Below, piece after piece: positions 8,575 to 17,033 of a stretch of 34,136 nt of DNA. Position 1 is the stretch's first letter, and each line of letters begins with the position of its first letter. The position numbers and the translations under genes are program-made. The stretch covers positions 1 to 34,136 of the forward strand of contig JBHJOF010000065.1 of assembly GCA_050330055.1 (NCBI GenBank), written 5' to 3'. Origin of the DNA: JBHJOF01 sp050330055. Its GTDB lineage: Bacteria; Pseudomonadota; Alphaproteobacteria; Kiloniellales; JAKSDN01. Under the pieces are notes generated by a model, which was not told where the DNA came from, did no database searches, and saw only the letters and a list, made by a program, of their open reading frames with translations.

Positions 8575-8823
8575 TCACGCGCGCCAGAACGGCTTGCCGG
8601 ATTCGCGTGCTATCTGTTCGCGCGTCAGGCCGACGTCCTTCAAGTCACGCTCGCTGAGACGATCGAGGTGCGTGCGCTCGCTCGCGCGCTGCTGCCACAG
8701 CAGGAGCCGCTCGAGCAGGGCCTGCGGCAGCCGCCTGATGAAGCCGATGAAGCTCTCCCGCGGTCGTGGATCGAGGCGCACCAGCGTCTTGATGGTCTGG
8801 CCGTGCTGGCTCTGCGGTCCCAT
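8575..8823 (-). CDS. DUF1127-family small protein
   Basis: An 82-residue protein ending in a DUF1127 segment: HLDRLSERDLKDVGLTREQI (residues 52-71), then ARESGKPFWRA. DUF1127 proteins are short, Arg-rich alphaproteobacterial proteins; some bind RNA or affect carbon, nitrogen or phosphate metabolism in Rhizobiaceae, but most are unstudied. Here the domain has a 45-residue N-terminal lead with a predicted amphipathic helix (FIGFIRRLPQALLERLLLWQ). The start at 8823 follows GGAG at 8 bases. It ends 20 bases from the converging response regulator gene and is divergent from the ArsR-like regulator. Confidence 0.8.
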   Translation of the reverse strand: MGPQSQHGQTIKTLVRLDPRPRESFIGFIRRLPQALLERLLLWQQRASERTHLDRLSERDLKDVGLTREQIARESGKPFWRA

Positions 8824-8938
8824 GTCTGCGGCTCCAATGCTGAAACTTTTCTCTAGATCGGCCAACGGCTTGGCCGGCCCTGGCGGGGTCCGGTCGCGGC
8901 CGCTGTCCTGGCCCTGTTCATCGCATGGGCAGCCCCGC

Positions 8939-8974
8939 TTGTCATTCGGAGACGATTCGTATAGTATCGAAATA
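8939..8974 (+). promoter_or_regulatory. Sigma-70-type promoter of the ArsR-like regulator, probably leaderless; TTCG-N8-CGAA across the -10
   Basis: TTGTCA (8939-8944) and TAGTAT (8962-8967) are spaced by exactly 17 bases, and the expected start falls at about the A of the ATG (8974), implying a leaderless mRNA. TTCG-N8-CGAA (8956-8971) spans the -10 box, so the regulator could repress itself there. Confidence 0.5.
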
Positions 8975-9678
8975 TGGATGCAGAACCCTCGATCGCCGGC
9001 ATCGGCGCGCTGCTCGGCAGTCCGGCGCGGACCGCCATGCTGAGCGCCCTGATGGACGGCCGGGCGCTGACCGCGACCGAGCTCGCCTACCACGCCCGCA
9101 TCACGCCGCAAACCGCGAGCAGCCACCTTGCCAAGCTGACCGACGCCAAGCTCCTGGTCGTGGCGCGCCAAGGCCGGCACCGCTACTACAGCCTGGCGAG
9201 CCCGCGCATCGCCGAGGTGCTGGAGCCGCTGACCACCATCGTCGCGCACGCCCCGGTGCCGCACCGCAAGCCCTCGAAGGAGCTGTTGCGGCTGCGCGAC
9301 GCGCGCCTCTGCTACGACCACCTGGCCGGGCGGCTCGGCGTCGCGCTGGCCGACGCGCTGCAGCAGGGCGGATGCCTGACGCCGGCCGAGCGCGACTTCA
9401 CACTGACGCGCAGCGGCGAGCGATTCTTCGGCGAGCTCGACATCGACCTGGAGGCCGTGCGCCGGCAGCGCCGTCACTTCGCCCGCGCCTGCATCGACTG
9501 GAGCGAGCGGCGCCCGCACCTCGGCGGCGCGCTCGGCGCGGCGCTGGCCGGGCGCCTCTTGGAGCTGAAGTGGATCAAGCGCGAGCTGCGCGGCCGGCGG
9601 GTTGCGCTCAGCGAGAGCGGCTTGCGGAACCTGCCGAACCTGCTGCCGCAGCTTGATCTCGGAAGTGAAAGCGCGTAG
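8974..9678 (+). CDS. ArsR-like winged-helix transcriptional regulator with C-terminal extension
   Basis: A 234-residue protein. Residues 8-90 form an ArsR-type winged helix: LGSPARTAMLSALMDGRALT, then ATELAYHARITPQTASSHLAKL as helix-turn-helix, and GRHRYYSLASPRIAEVLE as the wing. No metal-binding CxC is seen in the recognition helix, so it is probably not an arsenic sensor. The remaining 140 residues contain a conserved-looking RLCYDHLAGRLGVALADAL segment, typical of a longer ArsR subgroup in Proteobacteria with an unknown effector. Target genes are unclear; the divergent DUF1127 gene and its own promoter are candidates. Confidence 0.82.
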   Translation: MDAEPSIAGIGALLGSPARTAMLSALMDGRALTATELAYHARITPQTASSHLAKLTDAKLLVVARQGRHRYYSLASPRIAEVLEPLTTIVAHAPVPHRKPSKELLRLRDARLCYDHLAGRLGVALADALQQGGCLTPAERDFTLTRSGERFFGELDIDLEAVRRQRRHFARACIDWSERRPHLGGALGAALAGRLLELKWIKRELRGRRVALSESGLRNLPNLLPQLDLGSESA

Positions 9679-9690
9679 CGGCAGGCCGCA

Positions 9691-10272
9691 TCAATCGTCA
9701 ACAGCAATCAGCAGCGCCGCCGCCATCAGCTTGCGGCCGTCGGTGAAGCCGGCCGGCTTGTCCTTGCGCCAACGGGCGAGGCGATCGTCGTCGCTCGTCG
9801 CTCTGGTCTTCAGGGCCAGGGTCGCGGCGCGGCCTTCCGCCGCGAGGGCCTGATAGCGCTCGCGCGAGAACTGCTCGTAGCCGCCTCTGTGCTTCGACTC
9901 CAGGCGCAGGTGAAAGGTCGAGGAGCGGGCGCGGCGCTCCGGCTTCATCGACTCGATCCAGGCGGGTGCTGCGTCCCAGATGCGCAGGGCCTCGTCCAGG
10001 AGGTCGCCGGCGAGGCTGTCGTCGCCGGCGCGGCGCAACGCCACGGCCTGGTTGGCCAGGCTCGCGGCCAGGCGCGGATCATTCGCGGCAAAGTTGGCAC
10101 GGGCGAGGCGCAGCGCCTCGGCCCAGAGCGGCGCGGCCTGTTCGTCCGGCGCGGACGCAGCCCGTTCCTGCAACCGCTCCCACTGCAGGTCCTCCGCCCG
10201 CCAGCCGGCGGCGGCCAGCGCCAGGGGATCGGGGTTTTCGCCTTCCTGGTTGTTCTCCGGCGAACCCGCCAT
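9691..10272 (-). CDS. TPR-like hypothetical protein
   Basis: A 193-residue soluble protein. Residues 30-105 look like two or three tetratricopeptide-type helical hairpins (WAEALRLARANFAANDPRLA, then SLANQAVALRRAGDDSLAGD, then LLDEALRIW). The C-terminal half has an RSSTFHLRLESKHRGGYEQF block and a WRKDKPAGFTDGRKLMAAAL end that look conserved but are unknown to me. It lies downstream of livG-livF in the same direction, 138 bases after livF, so it may be cotranscribed. The start at 10272 has a perfect GGAGG at 6-base spacing, but that ribosome site belongs to the dispersed repeat at 10275-10373. Confidence 0.65.
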   Translation of the reverse strand: MAGSPENNQEGENPDPLALAAAGWRAEDLQWERLQERAASAPDEQAAPLWAEALRLARANFAANDPRLAASLANQAVALRRAGDDSLAGDLLDEALRIWDAAPAWIESMKPERRARSSTFHLRLESKHRGGYEQFSRERYQALAAEGRAATLALKTRATSDDDRLARWRKDKPAGFTDGRKLMAAALLIAVDD

Positions 10273-10274
10273 GC

Positions 10275-10373
10275 ACCCCCTCCCTAACCCTCCCCCGTCG
10301 AGGGGGAGGGACTCTTGATCGTGCCTGACTTTGATTCCTCCCCCCTTTGACAGGGGGAGGTTGGGAGGGGGGT
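10275..10373. repeat. Dispersed C/G-run palindromic repeat, family A copy 1
   Basis: Two hairpins built of CCCTCCC/GGGAGGG runs flank a short variable centre, and the outer ends are also complementary, so the whole unit can fold as a cloverleaf. Copies at 14884-14998 and 18543-18716 share the AACCCTCCCCC and GGGGGAGG blocks. All three lie between genes. Confidence 0.8.
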
Positions 10374-10410
10374 GATTCCGGCCATCGCGCAGACCGCAAA
10401 CACGCAGGCG

Positions 10411-11107
<697 letters not shown>

Positions 11108-11118
<11 letters not shown>

Positions 11119-11872
11119 AGTCGGCGGTCCCCAGGTAGGCTTCGATGACCTGCTGGTTCTTGCGGATCGCCTCCGGCGTGCCTTCGGCCAGCAGGCTGCC
11201 GAAGCTCAGCACCGTGATCTTGCCGCAGAGACCCATGACCGCCTGCATGTCATGCTCGACCAGCAGCAGGGTGACGCCGCGCTCGCTTACCCGCTGCAGC
11301 AGTTTCATCATGTGACGAGTCTCTTCTGGGTTCATGCCGGTGAAGGGCTCGTCGAGCAGCAGCACCTTGGGATCGGCGGCCAGCGCCACGGCGACGCCGA
11401 GCGCGCGCTGCAGGCCGTGCGGCAGGTTGCTCGCCAGCTCGTCGCGGCGCTCGGCCAGATCGAAGACGGCGAGAATCTCCTCGGCCCTGTCGCGCACCGC
11501 CGACTCGCGCGTCCTGTTGAGGCCGAAGAGCGCCGAAAGAAAGCCGCCGCGCGCCTCCAGGTGACAGCCGACCAGCACATTGTCGAGCACGCTGAACTCG
11601 TGGAATAGCACGGTCGCCTGGAAGGTGCGCACCAGGCCGAGCTCGGCGATGCGGCTGGTGCGCAGGCCCGAGATGTCCTGGCCCCGGTAGAGCACGCGGC
11701 CGCCGGTCGGCCGGTAGAAGCCGCTGATGGCGTTGAAGGTGGTGGTCTTGCCGGCACCGTTGGGGCCGATCAGGCCGTGGATCGCGCCCTCCTCGACGGA
11801 GAAGCTCAGCTTGTCCACGGCGGTCAGGCCGCCGAAGCGCATGGTCAGGTTCTCGACCTCGAGGATCGGCAT
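11108..11872 (-). CDS. livG: LivG-type ATPase of a HAAT-family ABC importer
   Basis: A 254-residue ABC ATPase. Walker A is GPNGAGKTT and is followed by the LivG text FNAISGFYRPTGGRVLYRGQ. The signature region reads NLPHGLQRALGVAVAL, where LSYGQQR is more usual, so the signature is slightly unusual. Walker B is VLLLDEPFTGMNPEET and the H-loop is LLVEHDM. It ends with the LivG-typical GSLLAEGTPEAIRKNQQVIEAYLG. It is the first gene of the livG-livF pair; a 244-base gap separates it from the divergent hydrolase gene. Confidence 0.92.
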
Positions 11873-12116
11873 GATGGCTCCCTGTTCCTGCCCTCTTGAC
11901 GGCTGAGCGGCCGGTCGCGCGGGCAGCGCGCGCCGGCTGCGGCAGTCTAGCAGAGGCCGCCGGGAAGTGGGCGGGAAATCCGGCTGAAACCTTGAAAATA
12001 CGGGCGATTCCGGAGGCCGGATGGGCTCGGGGCAGGACGCCTAGGGACATTCGACAGCGCCGTGCCGATCCGCCATTATGGGCCCCCAGCAGCCATCGGC
12101 AGCCCGGGAGAGAACC

Positions 12117-13004
12117 ATGAGCGGCCCCAAGAACGACAGGGTCACGGTCGCCTGCATCCAGAACTGCGCGACGCCCGATCTCGAGGCCAACATCGCCGAG
12201 ACCAAGTCCATGACCCGCGAGGCGGCGGCCAAGGGGGCGCGGCTGATCTGCCTGCCCGAGTACTTCAGCTGCCTCGACGTTGAGAACGGCCGCCTGAAAA
12301 TCCCCGCCTTCGCCGAGGACAGGCACCCGGCGCTGCCGGACTATCAGGCCCTGGCCGACGAGCTCGGCGCCTGGATCCTGGCCGGCTCGCTGCCGATCGA
12401 GGCGCCCAGTGGCAAGGGGGGTGGCAAGGGGGGCGGCAAGGCGGTCAATCGCAGCTACCTCTTGGACGACAGCGGCCGCATCGTCGCGCGCTACGACAAG
12501 GTCCACCTCTTCGACGTCGACCTGGCTGAGGGCGAGAGCTACCGCGAGTCGGCGACCATCGCGCCGGGCGGCGAGGCCGTGGTGGCGGCGACGCCCTGGG
12601 GCAGGATGGGCCTCTCGATCTGCTACGACCTGCGCTTCCCGCATCTCTACCGGGCGCTGGCCCAGGCCGGGGCCGCGATCCTGACCGTGCCGGCCGCCTT
12701 CACCAGGACCACCGGCGAGGCGCACTGGCACGTGCTGAACCGGGCGCGGGCGATCGAGAACGGCGCCTTCGTCATCGCGCCCTGCCAGAACGGCGTGCAC
12801 GCCGGCGGTGCCGCGACCTACGGCCACTCGCTGATCATCGATCCCTGGGGCGAGGTGCTGGCCGACGGCGGCGAGGAGTCTTGCGTCGTGCTGGCCGAGA
12901 TCGATCCGGCCGCGGTCGCCAAGGCGCGCGCCATGATCCCCTCGCTGCGCCACGACCGGCCCTTCACCCTGCACCCGCCCAGTGAGGTCAAGGCAGCAGA
13001 GTGA
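12117..13004 (+). CDS. Nit2/omega-amidase-like carbon-nitrogen hydrolase
   Basis: A 295-residue nitrilase-superfamily amidase. The catalytic triad is E48 (LPEYF), K128 (YDKVHLFD) and C169 (ICYDLRFP), all in place. The KVHLFDVD and CYDLRFPHLYR wording matches the Nit1/Nit2 branch, whose Nit2 members (omega-amidase) hydrolyse alpha-ketoglutaramate or succinamate to the acid and ammonia; Nit1 members clear deaminated glutathione. I cannot separate these two. An odd GKGGGKGGGK insertion at 99-108 is coded by a 12-bp tandem repeat and sits in a surface loop. The start at 12117 follows GGGAG at 7 bases. Confidence 0.85.
   Translation: MSGPKNDRVTVACIQNCATPDLEANIAETKSMTREAAAKGARLICLPEYFSCLDVENGRLKIPAFAEDRHPALPDYQALADELGAWILAGSLPIEAPSGKGGGKGGGKAVNRSYLLDDSGRIVARYDKVHLFDVDLAEGESYRESATIAPGGEAVVAATPWGRMGLSICYDLRFPHLYRALAQAGAAILTVPAAFTRTTGEAHWHVLNRARAIENGAFVIAPCQNGVHAGGAATYGHSLIIDPWGEVLADGGEESCVVLAEIDPAAVAKARAMIPSLRHDRPFTLHPPSEVKAAE
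12411..12440 (+). repeat. 12-bp in-frame tandem repeat in the hydrolase gene
   Basis: Two and a half copies of GGCAAGGGGGG(T/C) code for the Gly/Lys insertion of the hydrolase. The G runs make it prone to slippage. Confidence 0.8.
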
Positions 13005-13314
13005 AAGAAACTCAAACAAACATGACTGACGCGGATGAACACAGATGAACGTTAGCGCGTTGCTGCAACGCCGCGACTACCCGTGCCAATCCGTGCCAAT
13101 CCGTGTTCATCCGTGTCAGTCAGCTCTTCTTCGCTTCATCTTTCCCGATCGTAAATGACACGAGTCAATTAGATTGAACACGATGATCCAGCGCCTCGCT
13201 AACGTTCATCTGTGTTCATCTGCGTCAAATATCCTTTCTATACCGCAAGCCGGTTATCGCCTCTTAGTCTGCCGCTATCTGAGCTGCTAGCGGTCCTGGG
13301 ATTAGCTGGCAAGC
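13005..13314. other. Intergenic region holding a palindromic repeat element
   Basis: The 310 bases between the hydrolase and the YnjF-like gene are mostly the 201-base inverted-repeat element at 13027-13227. No ORF or tRNA was seen. Confidence 0.6.
13027..13227. repeat. Palindromic element with 31-bp terminal inverted repeats, family B
   Basis: Bases 13027-13057 and 13197-13227 are reverse complements with a single mismatch. Inside, 13103-13120 repeats the complement of 13023-13040 again with one mismatch, and CCGTGCCAAT occurs twice in tandem. The CGGATGAACAC words recur at 19948-20035. It resembles a MITE or compound palindromic unit and codes for nothing. Confidence 0.75.
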
Positions 13315-13917
13315 ATGCTCGACCCGCTGGCGCGCAGGCTGATCGATCCGCCGCTGGGCGTTGCGGCCAGCCATCTGGTGCGGGTCGGGCTTTCGGCCAA
13401 TGCGGTGACGGTGGCGGGATTTGCGGTCGGGCTCGGCGCCGCAGGAGCCATTGCGTTCGAGCATTATCTGCTGGGCCTGCTGCTCTTCGCGCTCAACCGC
13501 CTAGCCGACGGCCTCGACGGGGCGATTGCGCGGATCGTCGGCAAGACCGATCTCGGCGGCTATCTCGACATCGTGCTCGACTTCCTGGTCTACGGCGCGA
13601 TCGTGCTCGGCTTCGCCGCGGCGCGGCCGGAGAACGCGCTACCGGCGACGCTGCTGCTGGCCAGCTACATCGGCACCGGCAGCACCTTCCTCACCTTCGC
13701 CATCCTGGCCGCCAAGCATGGCATCGAAACGCGGGCACGCGGCAGCAAGTCGCTCTACTACCTGGGCGGCCTCACCGAAGGCACCGAGACCATCGCCTTT
13801 ACCGTGGCGGTCTGCCTCTGGCCGGACGGATTCCCGTTGCTGGCCACGCTCTTCGCCGCCGCCTGCCTGATCACCACGGCCTCGCGCATCGCCATCGCCG
13901 TCAGGACCTTCCGCTGA
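13315..13917 (+). CDS. CDP-alcohol phosphatidyltransferase, YnjF-like
   Basis: A 200-residue membrane enzyme that would swap CMP of a CDP-activated lipid or alcohol for another alcohol. The family motif is present: D65, D68, G69, A72-R73, G81, D85 and D89 in RLADGLDGAIAR and GGYLDIVLDF. The spacer between AR and G is seven residues, where eight or more is usual. The GSKSLYYLGGLTEGTETIAF block near 145-165 marks the YnjF subgroup, whose substrate is unknown. About five or six membrane segments are visible. It converges on the EamA transporter gene, ending 7 bases from it. Confidence 0.82.
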   Translation: MLDPLARRLIDPPLGVAASHLVRVGLSANAVTVAGFAVGLGAAGAIAFEHYLLGLLLFALNRLADGLDGAIARIVGKTDLGGYLDIVLDFLVYGAIVLGFAAARPENALPATLLLASYIGTGSTFLTFAILAAKHGIETRARGSKSLYYLGGLTEGTETIAFTVAVCLWPDGFPLLATLFAAACLITTASRIAIAVRTFR

Positions 13918-13924
13918 GTGCGGC

Positions 13925-14788
13925 TCAGCCCTGCGCCGAGAGCGTGGCGACGCCGGCGATGATGGCGGCGATGCCGCCCCACTGGGCATAGGTCATGGCT
14001 TCCTTGAGCACGACGCGGGCCAGCACCACGGTGACCGCTGCGAAGCAGGAGGCGACCACAACGGCGACGGCGCCGCCCTCGCCGGTGCCGGCGGAGAGCA
14101 GCGCCACATAGGCGCCGGCGTCGAGCAGCCCCTGCAGCACCACCAGCGGCCACCAGCGCAAGGGAACCACGGGGCGGCGGCGGCGGAACAACAGCCATAG
14201 GAGAATCGCCGCGAGCGACACCCAGCGGCCCATCACCACGGTCTGCAGCTCGCCATAGATCTGCGCGGCGTGTTGGGCTGCGGCCACGGCGACGGCGAAG
14301 CCGACGGCCGAAGCGAGCGCGATGATCGTCGTCTTGCGCAGCGCGGCGCGGCTGAACTCGGCCTCGTCCTCGAAGGCATTGGCGGCGCGCGCCACCACGA
14401 TGACGCCGGCCATGACCACGCCCATCGCAATCCACTGCAGCGCCGACGGCCTTGCGCCCAGCGACAGCTCTAGAAGCACGTTGAGCGCCGGATAGGCGCC
14501 GACCAGCGGCGCCACCAGAGTGACCGGCCCGCGCGCCAGGCCCCAGTAGAGCAGCAAGGTGGCGACCATGATGGCGACGCCGCTGGAAACCAGCAGCCAG
14601 GCGCCGCTCCAATCCCAGGCAAGCGGCAGGCCGCCGAGCCAAACGATCAAACCGAACAGCAGCGCACCCACCGTGAGCATGGCGAAGAGCGCCACCTCGT
14701 GGCCCATCGCCCGTCCGGTAAAGCGCGCGATGAAGTCCGCCCCACCCCAGCCGAAGGCCGTCATCAGGCCGTAGAGCGCGGGGGTCAT
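13925..14788 (-). CDS. EamA/DMT-family transporter
   Basis: A 287-residue inner-membrane protein with about ten hydrophobic segments in two similar halves, as in EamA (drug/metabolite) carriers. It opens with LYGLMTAFGWGGADFIARF, has YWGLARGPVTLVAPLVGAYP at the end of the first half and AVTVVLARVVLKEAMTYAQW in the second; the Pro-containing and Glu-containing loops are family features. Substrate is not predictable. The start at 14788 is chosen because the first membrane helix begins directly after it; the in-frame extension upstream runs into the repeat. Confidence 0.82.
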   Translation of the reverse strand: MTPALYGLMTAFGWGGADFIARFTGRAMGHEVALFAMLTVGALLFGLIVWLGGLPLAWDWSGAWLLVSSGVAIMVATLLLYWGLARGPVTLVAPLVGAYPALNVLLELSLGARPSALQWIAMGVVMAGVIVVARAANAFEDEAEFSRAALRKTTIIALASAVGFAVAVAAAQHAAQIYGELQTVVMGRWVSLAAILLWLLFRRRRPVVPLRWWPLVVLQGLLDAGAYVALLSAGTGEGGAVAVVVASCFAAVTVVLARVVLKEAMTYAQWGGIAAIIAGVATLSAQG

Positions 14789-15143
14789 GCGGGCCGCATT
14801 CCTGCGGCGGCTTGAACAGCGCGCAGAACCGCGCGCAATCGAAAGCCATGTTGAGGGACTCTTTCCTTTGGCGCTTCGCGCCGACCCCCCCCCCAACCCT
14901 CCCCCGCAAGGGGGGAGGAGACAAAAATACGCGCACTGTGCGGTTCCTTGGCCTCCCCCCTTGCGGGGGAGGCTGGCGCGAAGCGCCTGGAGGGGGGCGT
15001 CCGCGCAGCGGACAATGAGAAAGCGGCGCTCATCTCCTACCGAATAGCCATGCGTTCCCGCACAACTTCCTTCCTTCAAACTGCATTCAGAGTACGCAGG
15101 AGCGCAGCGTCATCAGAGAAAGCTGCGGGACATGAACAGGTCG
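14789..15143. other. Intergenic region with repeat
   Basis: The gap between the EamA start and the methyltransferase stop holds family A repeat copy 2 and a small hairpin (GTCCGC-GCA-GCGGAC, 14999-15013). Nothing else is supported. Confidence 0.6.
14884..14998. repeat. Dispersed C/G-run palindromic repeat, family A copy 2
   Basis: Same plan as 10275-10373: a CCCTCCCCCGCAAGGGGGGAGG hairpin-like left block (written here as runs of C and G around GCAA), a central spacer, and a CCTCCCCCCTTGCGGGGGAG right block, with complementary outer ends. The spacer differs from the other copies. Confidence 0.8.
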
Positions 15144-16100
15144 TCACGCGGGGAGGTGCCCCTCGAAATAGTGGGCCAGCCGCTCGCGGGCGGCGCCGAT
15201 GTGGTCGGGGCCGAGGCCGCAGCAGCCGCCGACGATCTGCGCGCCGCGCCCGGCCCAGCCCGTGGCCGCCTCGGCGAAGACCGCAGGCTCGCAAACCGTG
15301 TCGAACTGCCAGTGCGGCACGACGTAGTCGCCGGAGTTGGGATAGACCGCGATCGGCCCGTCCCACAGGCGCTTGACCACGGGCAGCGCAGCGTCGGTCA
15401 CGTCGAACTCGGAGTGCATGACGGCGACGATGACGCGGCTGCCCTCTGGCACTGCGGCCAGCACCGGGGGAAGCACCTCCTCAAGGGTCATGTGCCGGCC
15501 GTTGGAGGTCATCGTGGCGGCGTGGGTCTCGACCGTAGCGCCGTCGCGGCCCCACATGCAGGTGAAGCCGAGCATGACCGGCAGGCCGGTCGCGGCCGCG
15601 GCCTCGAGCGCCAGGATGCTGACCTCGACGTCGTAGAGCATCTCCAGCGCGATCAGGTCGACGCCGCAGTCGGCGAGCAGTGCCGCCTGCTCGGCGAAGT
15701 CGACGGCCAGGCGGTCGCGCGGCGGCAGGTTGTCGCGGCTCGAGCCGGCAGCGAAGGTCGAGACCGAGCCGGCGATCCAGCGCGGCCGGTCGTCGCCCGC
15801 GTGTTCGATCGCGTCGCGACAGAGCGCTACGGCGGACCGATTGAACGCATCGAAACGCTCGCCGAGTCCGGCACCCTCGAGCACGTGGCGCGCGGCCGAA
15901 AAGGTCTGGGTAGTATGAATGTCGGCGCCGGCGCGTACGTAGTCGTCGTGCACGGCGCGCACCAGCGCGGGATGGGTGCCGAGCGCGGCGACCGCCCAGC
16001 CCTTCTGCTCGACCGGGGCGCCGCGGCGCTCGAGCTCCGTGCCCATGGCGCCGTCGAGCAGCAGCAGCCGGCCGTCCTCGATCCTTTGCCACAAGGTCAT
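15144..16100 (-). CDS. Homocysteine S-methyltransferase-family protein with altered zinc site
   Basis: A 318-residue barrel protein of the zinc-dependent homocysteine S-methyltransferase family, whose members use S-methylmethionine, betaine or methylcobalamin as methyl donor. It has LLDGAMGTELERRG near the start, ALEMLYDVEV at 151-160, AVYPNSGDY and the zinc motif GGCCG (C293-C294). The third zinc ligand, normally a Cys in an N-C-T type segment, is replaced: the aligned segment reads VMHSEF with H229. A Cys-Cys-His site could still hold zinc, or the enzyme may have a different acceptor. It stands alone between gaps; the start at 16100 has no strong ribosome site. Confidence 0.82.
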   Translation of the reverse strand: MTLWQRIEDGRLLLLDGAMGTELERRGAPVEQKGWAVAALGTHPALVRAVHDDYVRAGADIHTTQTFSAARHVLEGAGLGERFDAFNRSAVALCRDAIEHAGDDRPRWIAGSVSTFAAGSSRDNLPPRDRLAVDFAEQAALLADCGVDLIALEMLYDVEVSILALEAAAATGLPVMLGFTCMWGRDGATVETHAATMTSNGRHMTLEEVLPPVLAAVPEGSRVIVAVMHSEFDVTDAALPVVKRLWDGPIAVYPNSGDYVVPHWQFDTVCEPAVFAEAATGWAGRGAQIVGGCCGLGPDHIGAARERLAHYFEGHLPA

Positions 16101-16301
16101 ACCCCGTCCTCCCCTGTCCCCACAGGCTTCCGCTTAGGCCGGCCGCTGCAGTTAAGCAAACGAACTCTGCTCAAGCGACTGCTGAGTTTTCCTCAGCCTT
16201 CGCCCGGCCCTGCGGGCCGCGGTTGAAAGCGCATCCGGCGGCTCCTACCATGCGGCCATGAAGCGTCGATGCAGAGCTCTCGCCGACGGGGGAACCGCGC
16301 A

Positions 16302-16898
16302 ATGAGCGGGCAAAGCCCGGGCAGCGTGGTGCACCTGGAGGCGGCGCAGGCCAAGCTGCGCGACCACTTCCTGGGCTGGCAGTGCCGCATCCGGCAGTAC
16401 GCCGTGCGCCATGCTGCGGGGCAGCCGAGCTCGGGCATGCGGCCGGCCGTGACGGTCGCCGGCGACGACGAGGCGCTCGGCCAGATCACCGTGCTGATCC
16501 ACAAGCAGCAGCCGGAGGAGGCGACGGCCCAGTTCCGTCACATGGTGCTCAAGACCCAGGACCCGGTGGAGCGCTGGGAGAGCGCGATCCGCATGCTGCA
16601 GGCCGCCTACTTCCAGCGCGCCCGCGAGTTCTCCGACGTCATGACGGCGCTCTTCGGTCCGGGCTCGCAGGCGGCCGAGCGCCTGGTCGAGACGGGCCGC
16701 TGCATCCTCGAGTTCGAGCAGTACAGCCAGCGCTACCGCATCCCCTGCCGGGTGCGGCGCCTGGCCGAGCGCGAACCCGGCTATCAGGCGACCTTCTGGC
16801 ACAACAGCCTGTTCAACCCGAGCCTGCCGGGCGAGGTCGCCGTGCTCGCCTTCACCCCCGACTGGGCCCACGCCGCGGCCGAGCCACCGGCGAGCTGA
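16302..16898 (+). CDS. Hypothetical protein, no recognised family
   Basis: A 198-residue soluble protein. Helix-rich stretches are likely (HLEAAQAKLRDHFLGWQCRI and WESAIRMLQAAYFQRAREFS), and the end contains YQATFWHNSLFNPSLPGEVA. Codon use fits a real gene. The chosen ATG at 16302 follows GGGGGA at about 9 bases; an in-frame start at 16269 is possible. I do not recognise a domain or function. Neighbours (a methyltransferase on the other strand, GNAT downstream) give no hint. Confidence 0.6.
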   Translation: MSGQSPGSVVHLEAAQAKLRDHFLGWQCRIRQYAVRHAAGQPSSGMRPAVTVAGDDEALGQITVLIHKQQPEEATAQFRHMVLKTQDPVERWESAIRMLQAAYFQRAREFSDVMTALFGPGSQAAERLVETGRCILEFEQYSQRYRIPCRVRRLAEREPGYQATFWHNSLFNPSLPGEVAVLAFTPDWAHAAAEPPAS

Positions 16899-17033
16899 GC
16901 GCACCTTTGTGCTGTCTCGATAGACCAGCGCCATACGCTCCTGCGCCGCGGATTCCCTAGTGACAGAGGGATTCGAAGGCGCTATTGTTTGGAACAAACA
17001 GTGAACAATAAGAGGCCTGGACTTTCGACGATT

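Noticed and set aside
11250..13019. 589-codon minus frame across livG and the hydrolase gene
   Set aside because: Shadow of two well-supported genes in other frames and strand.
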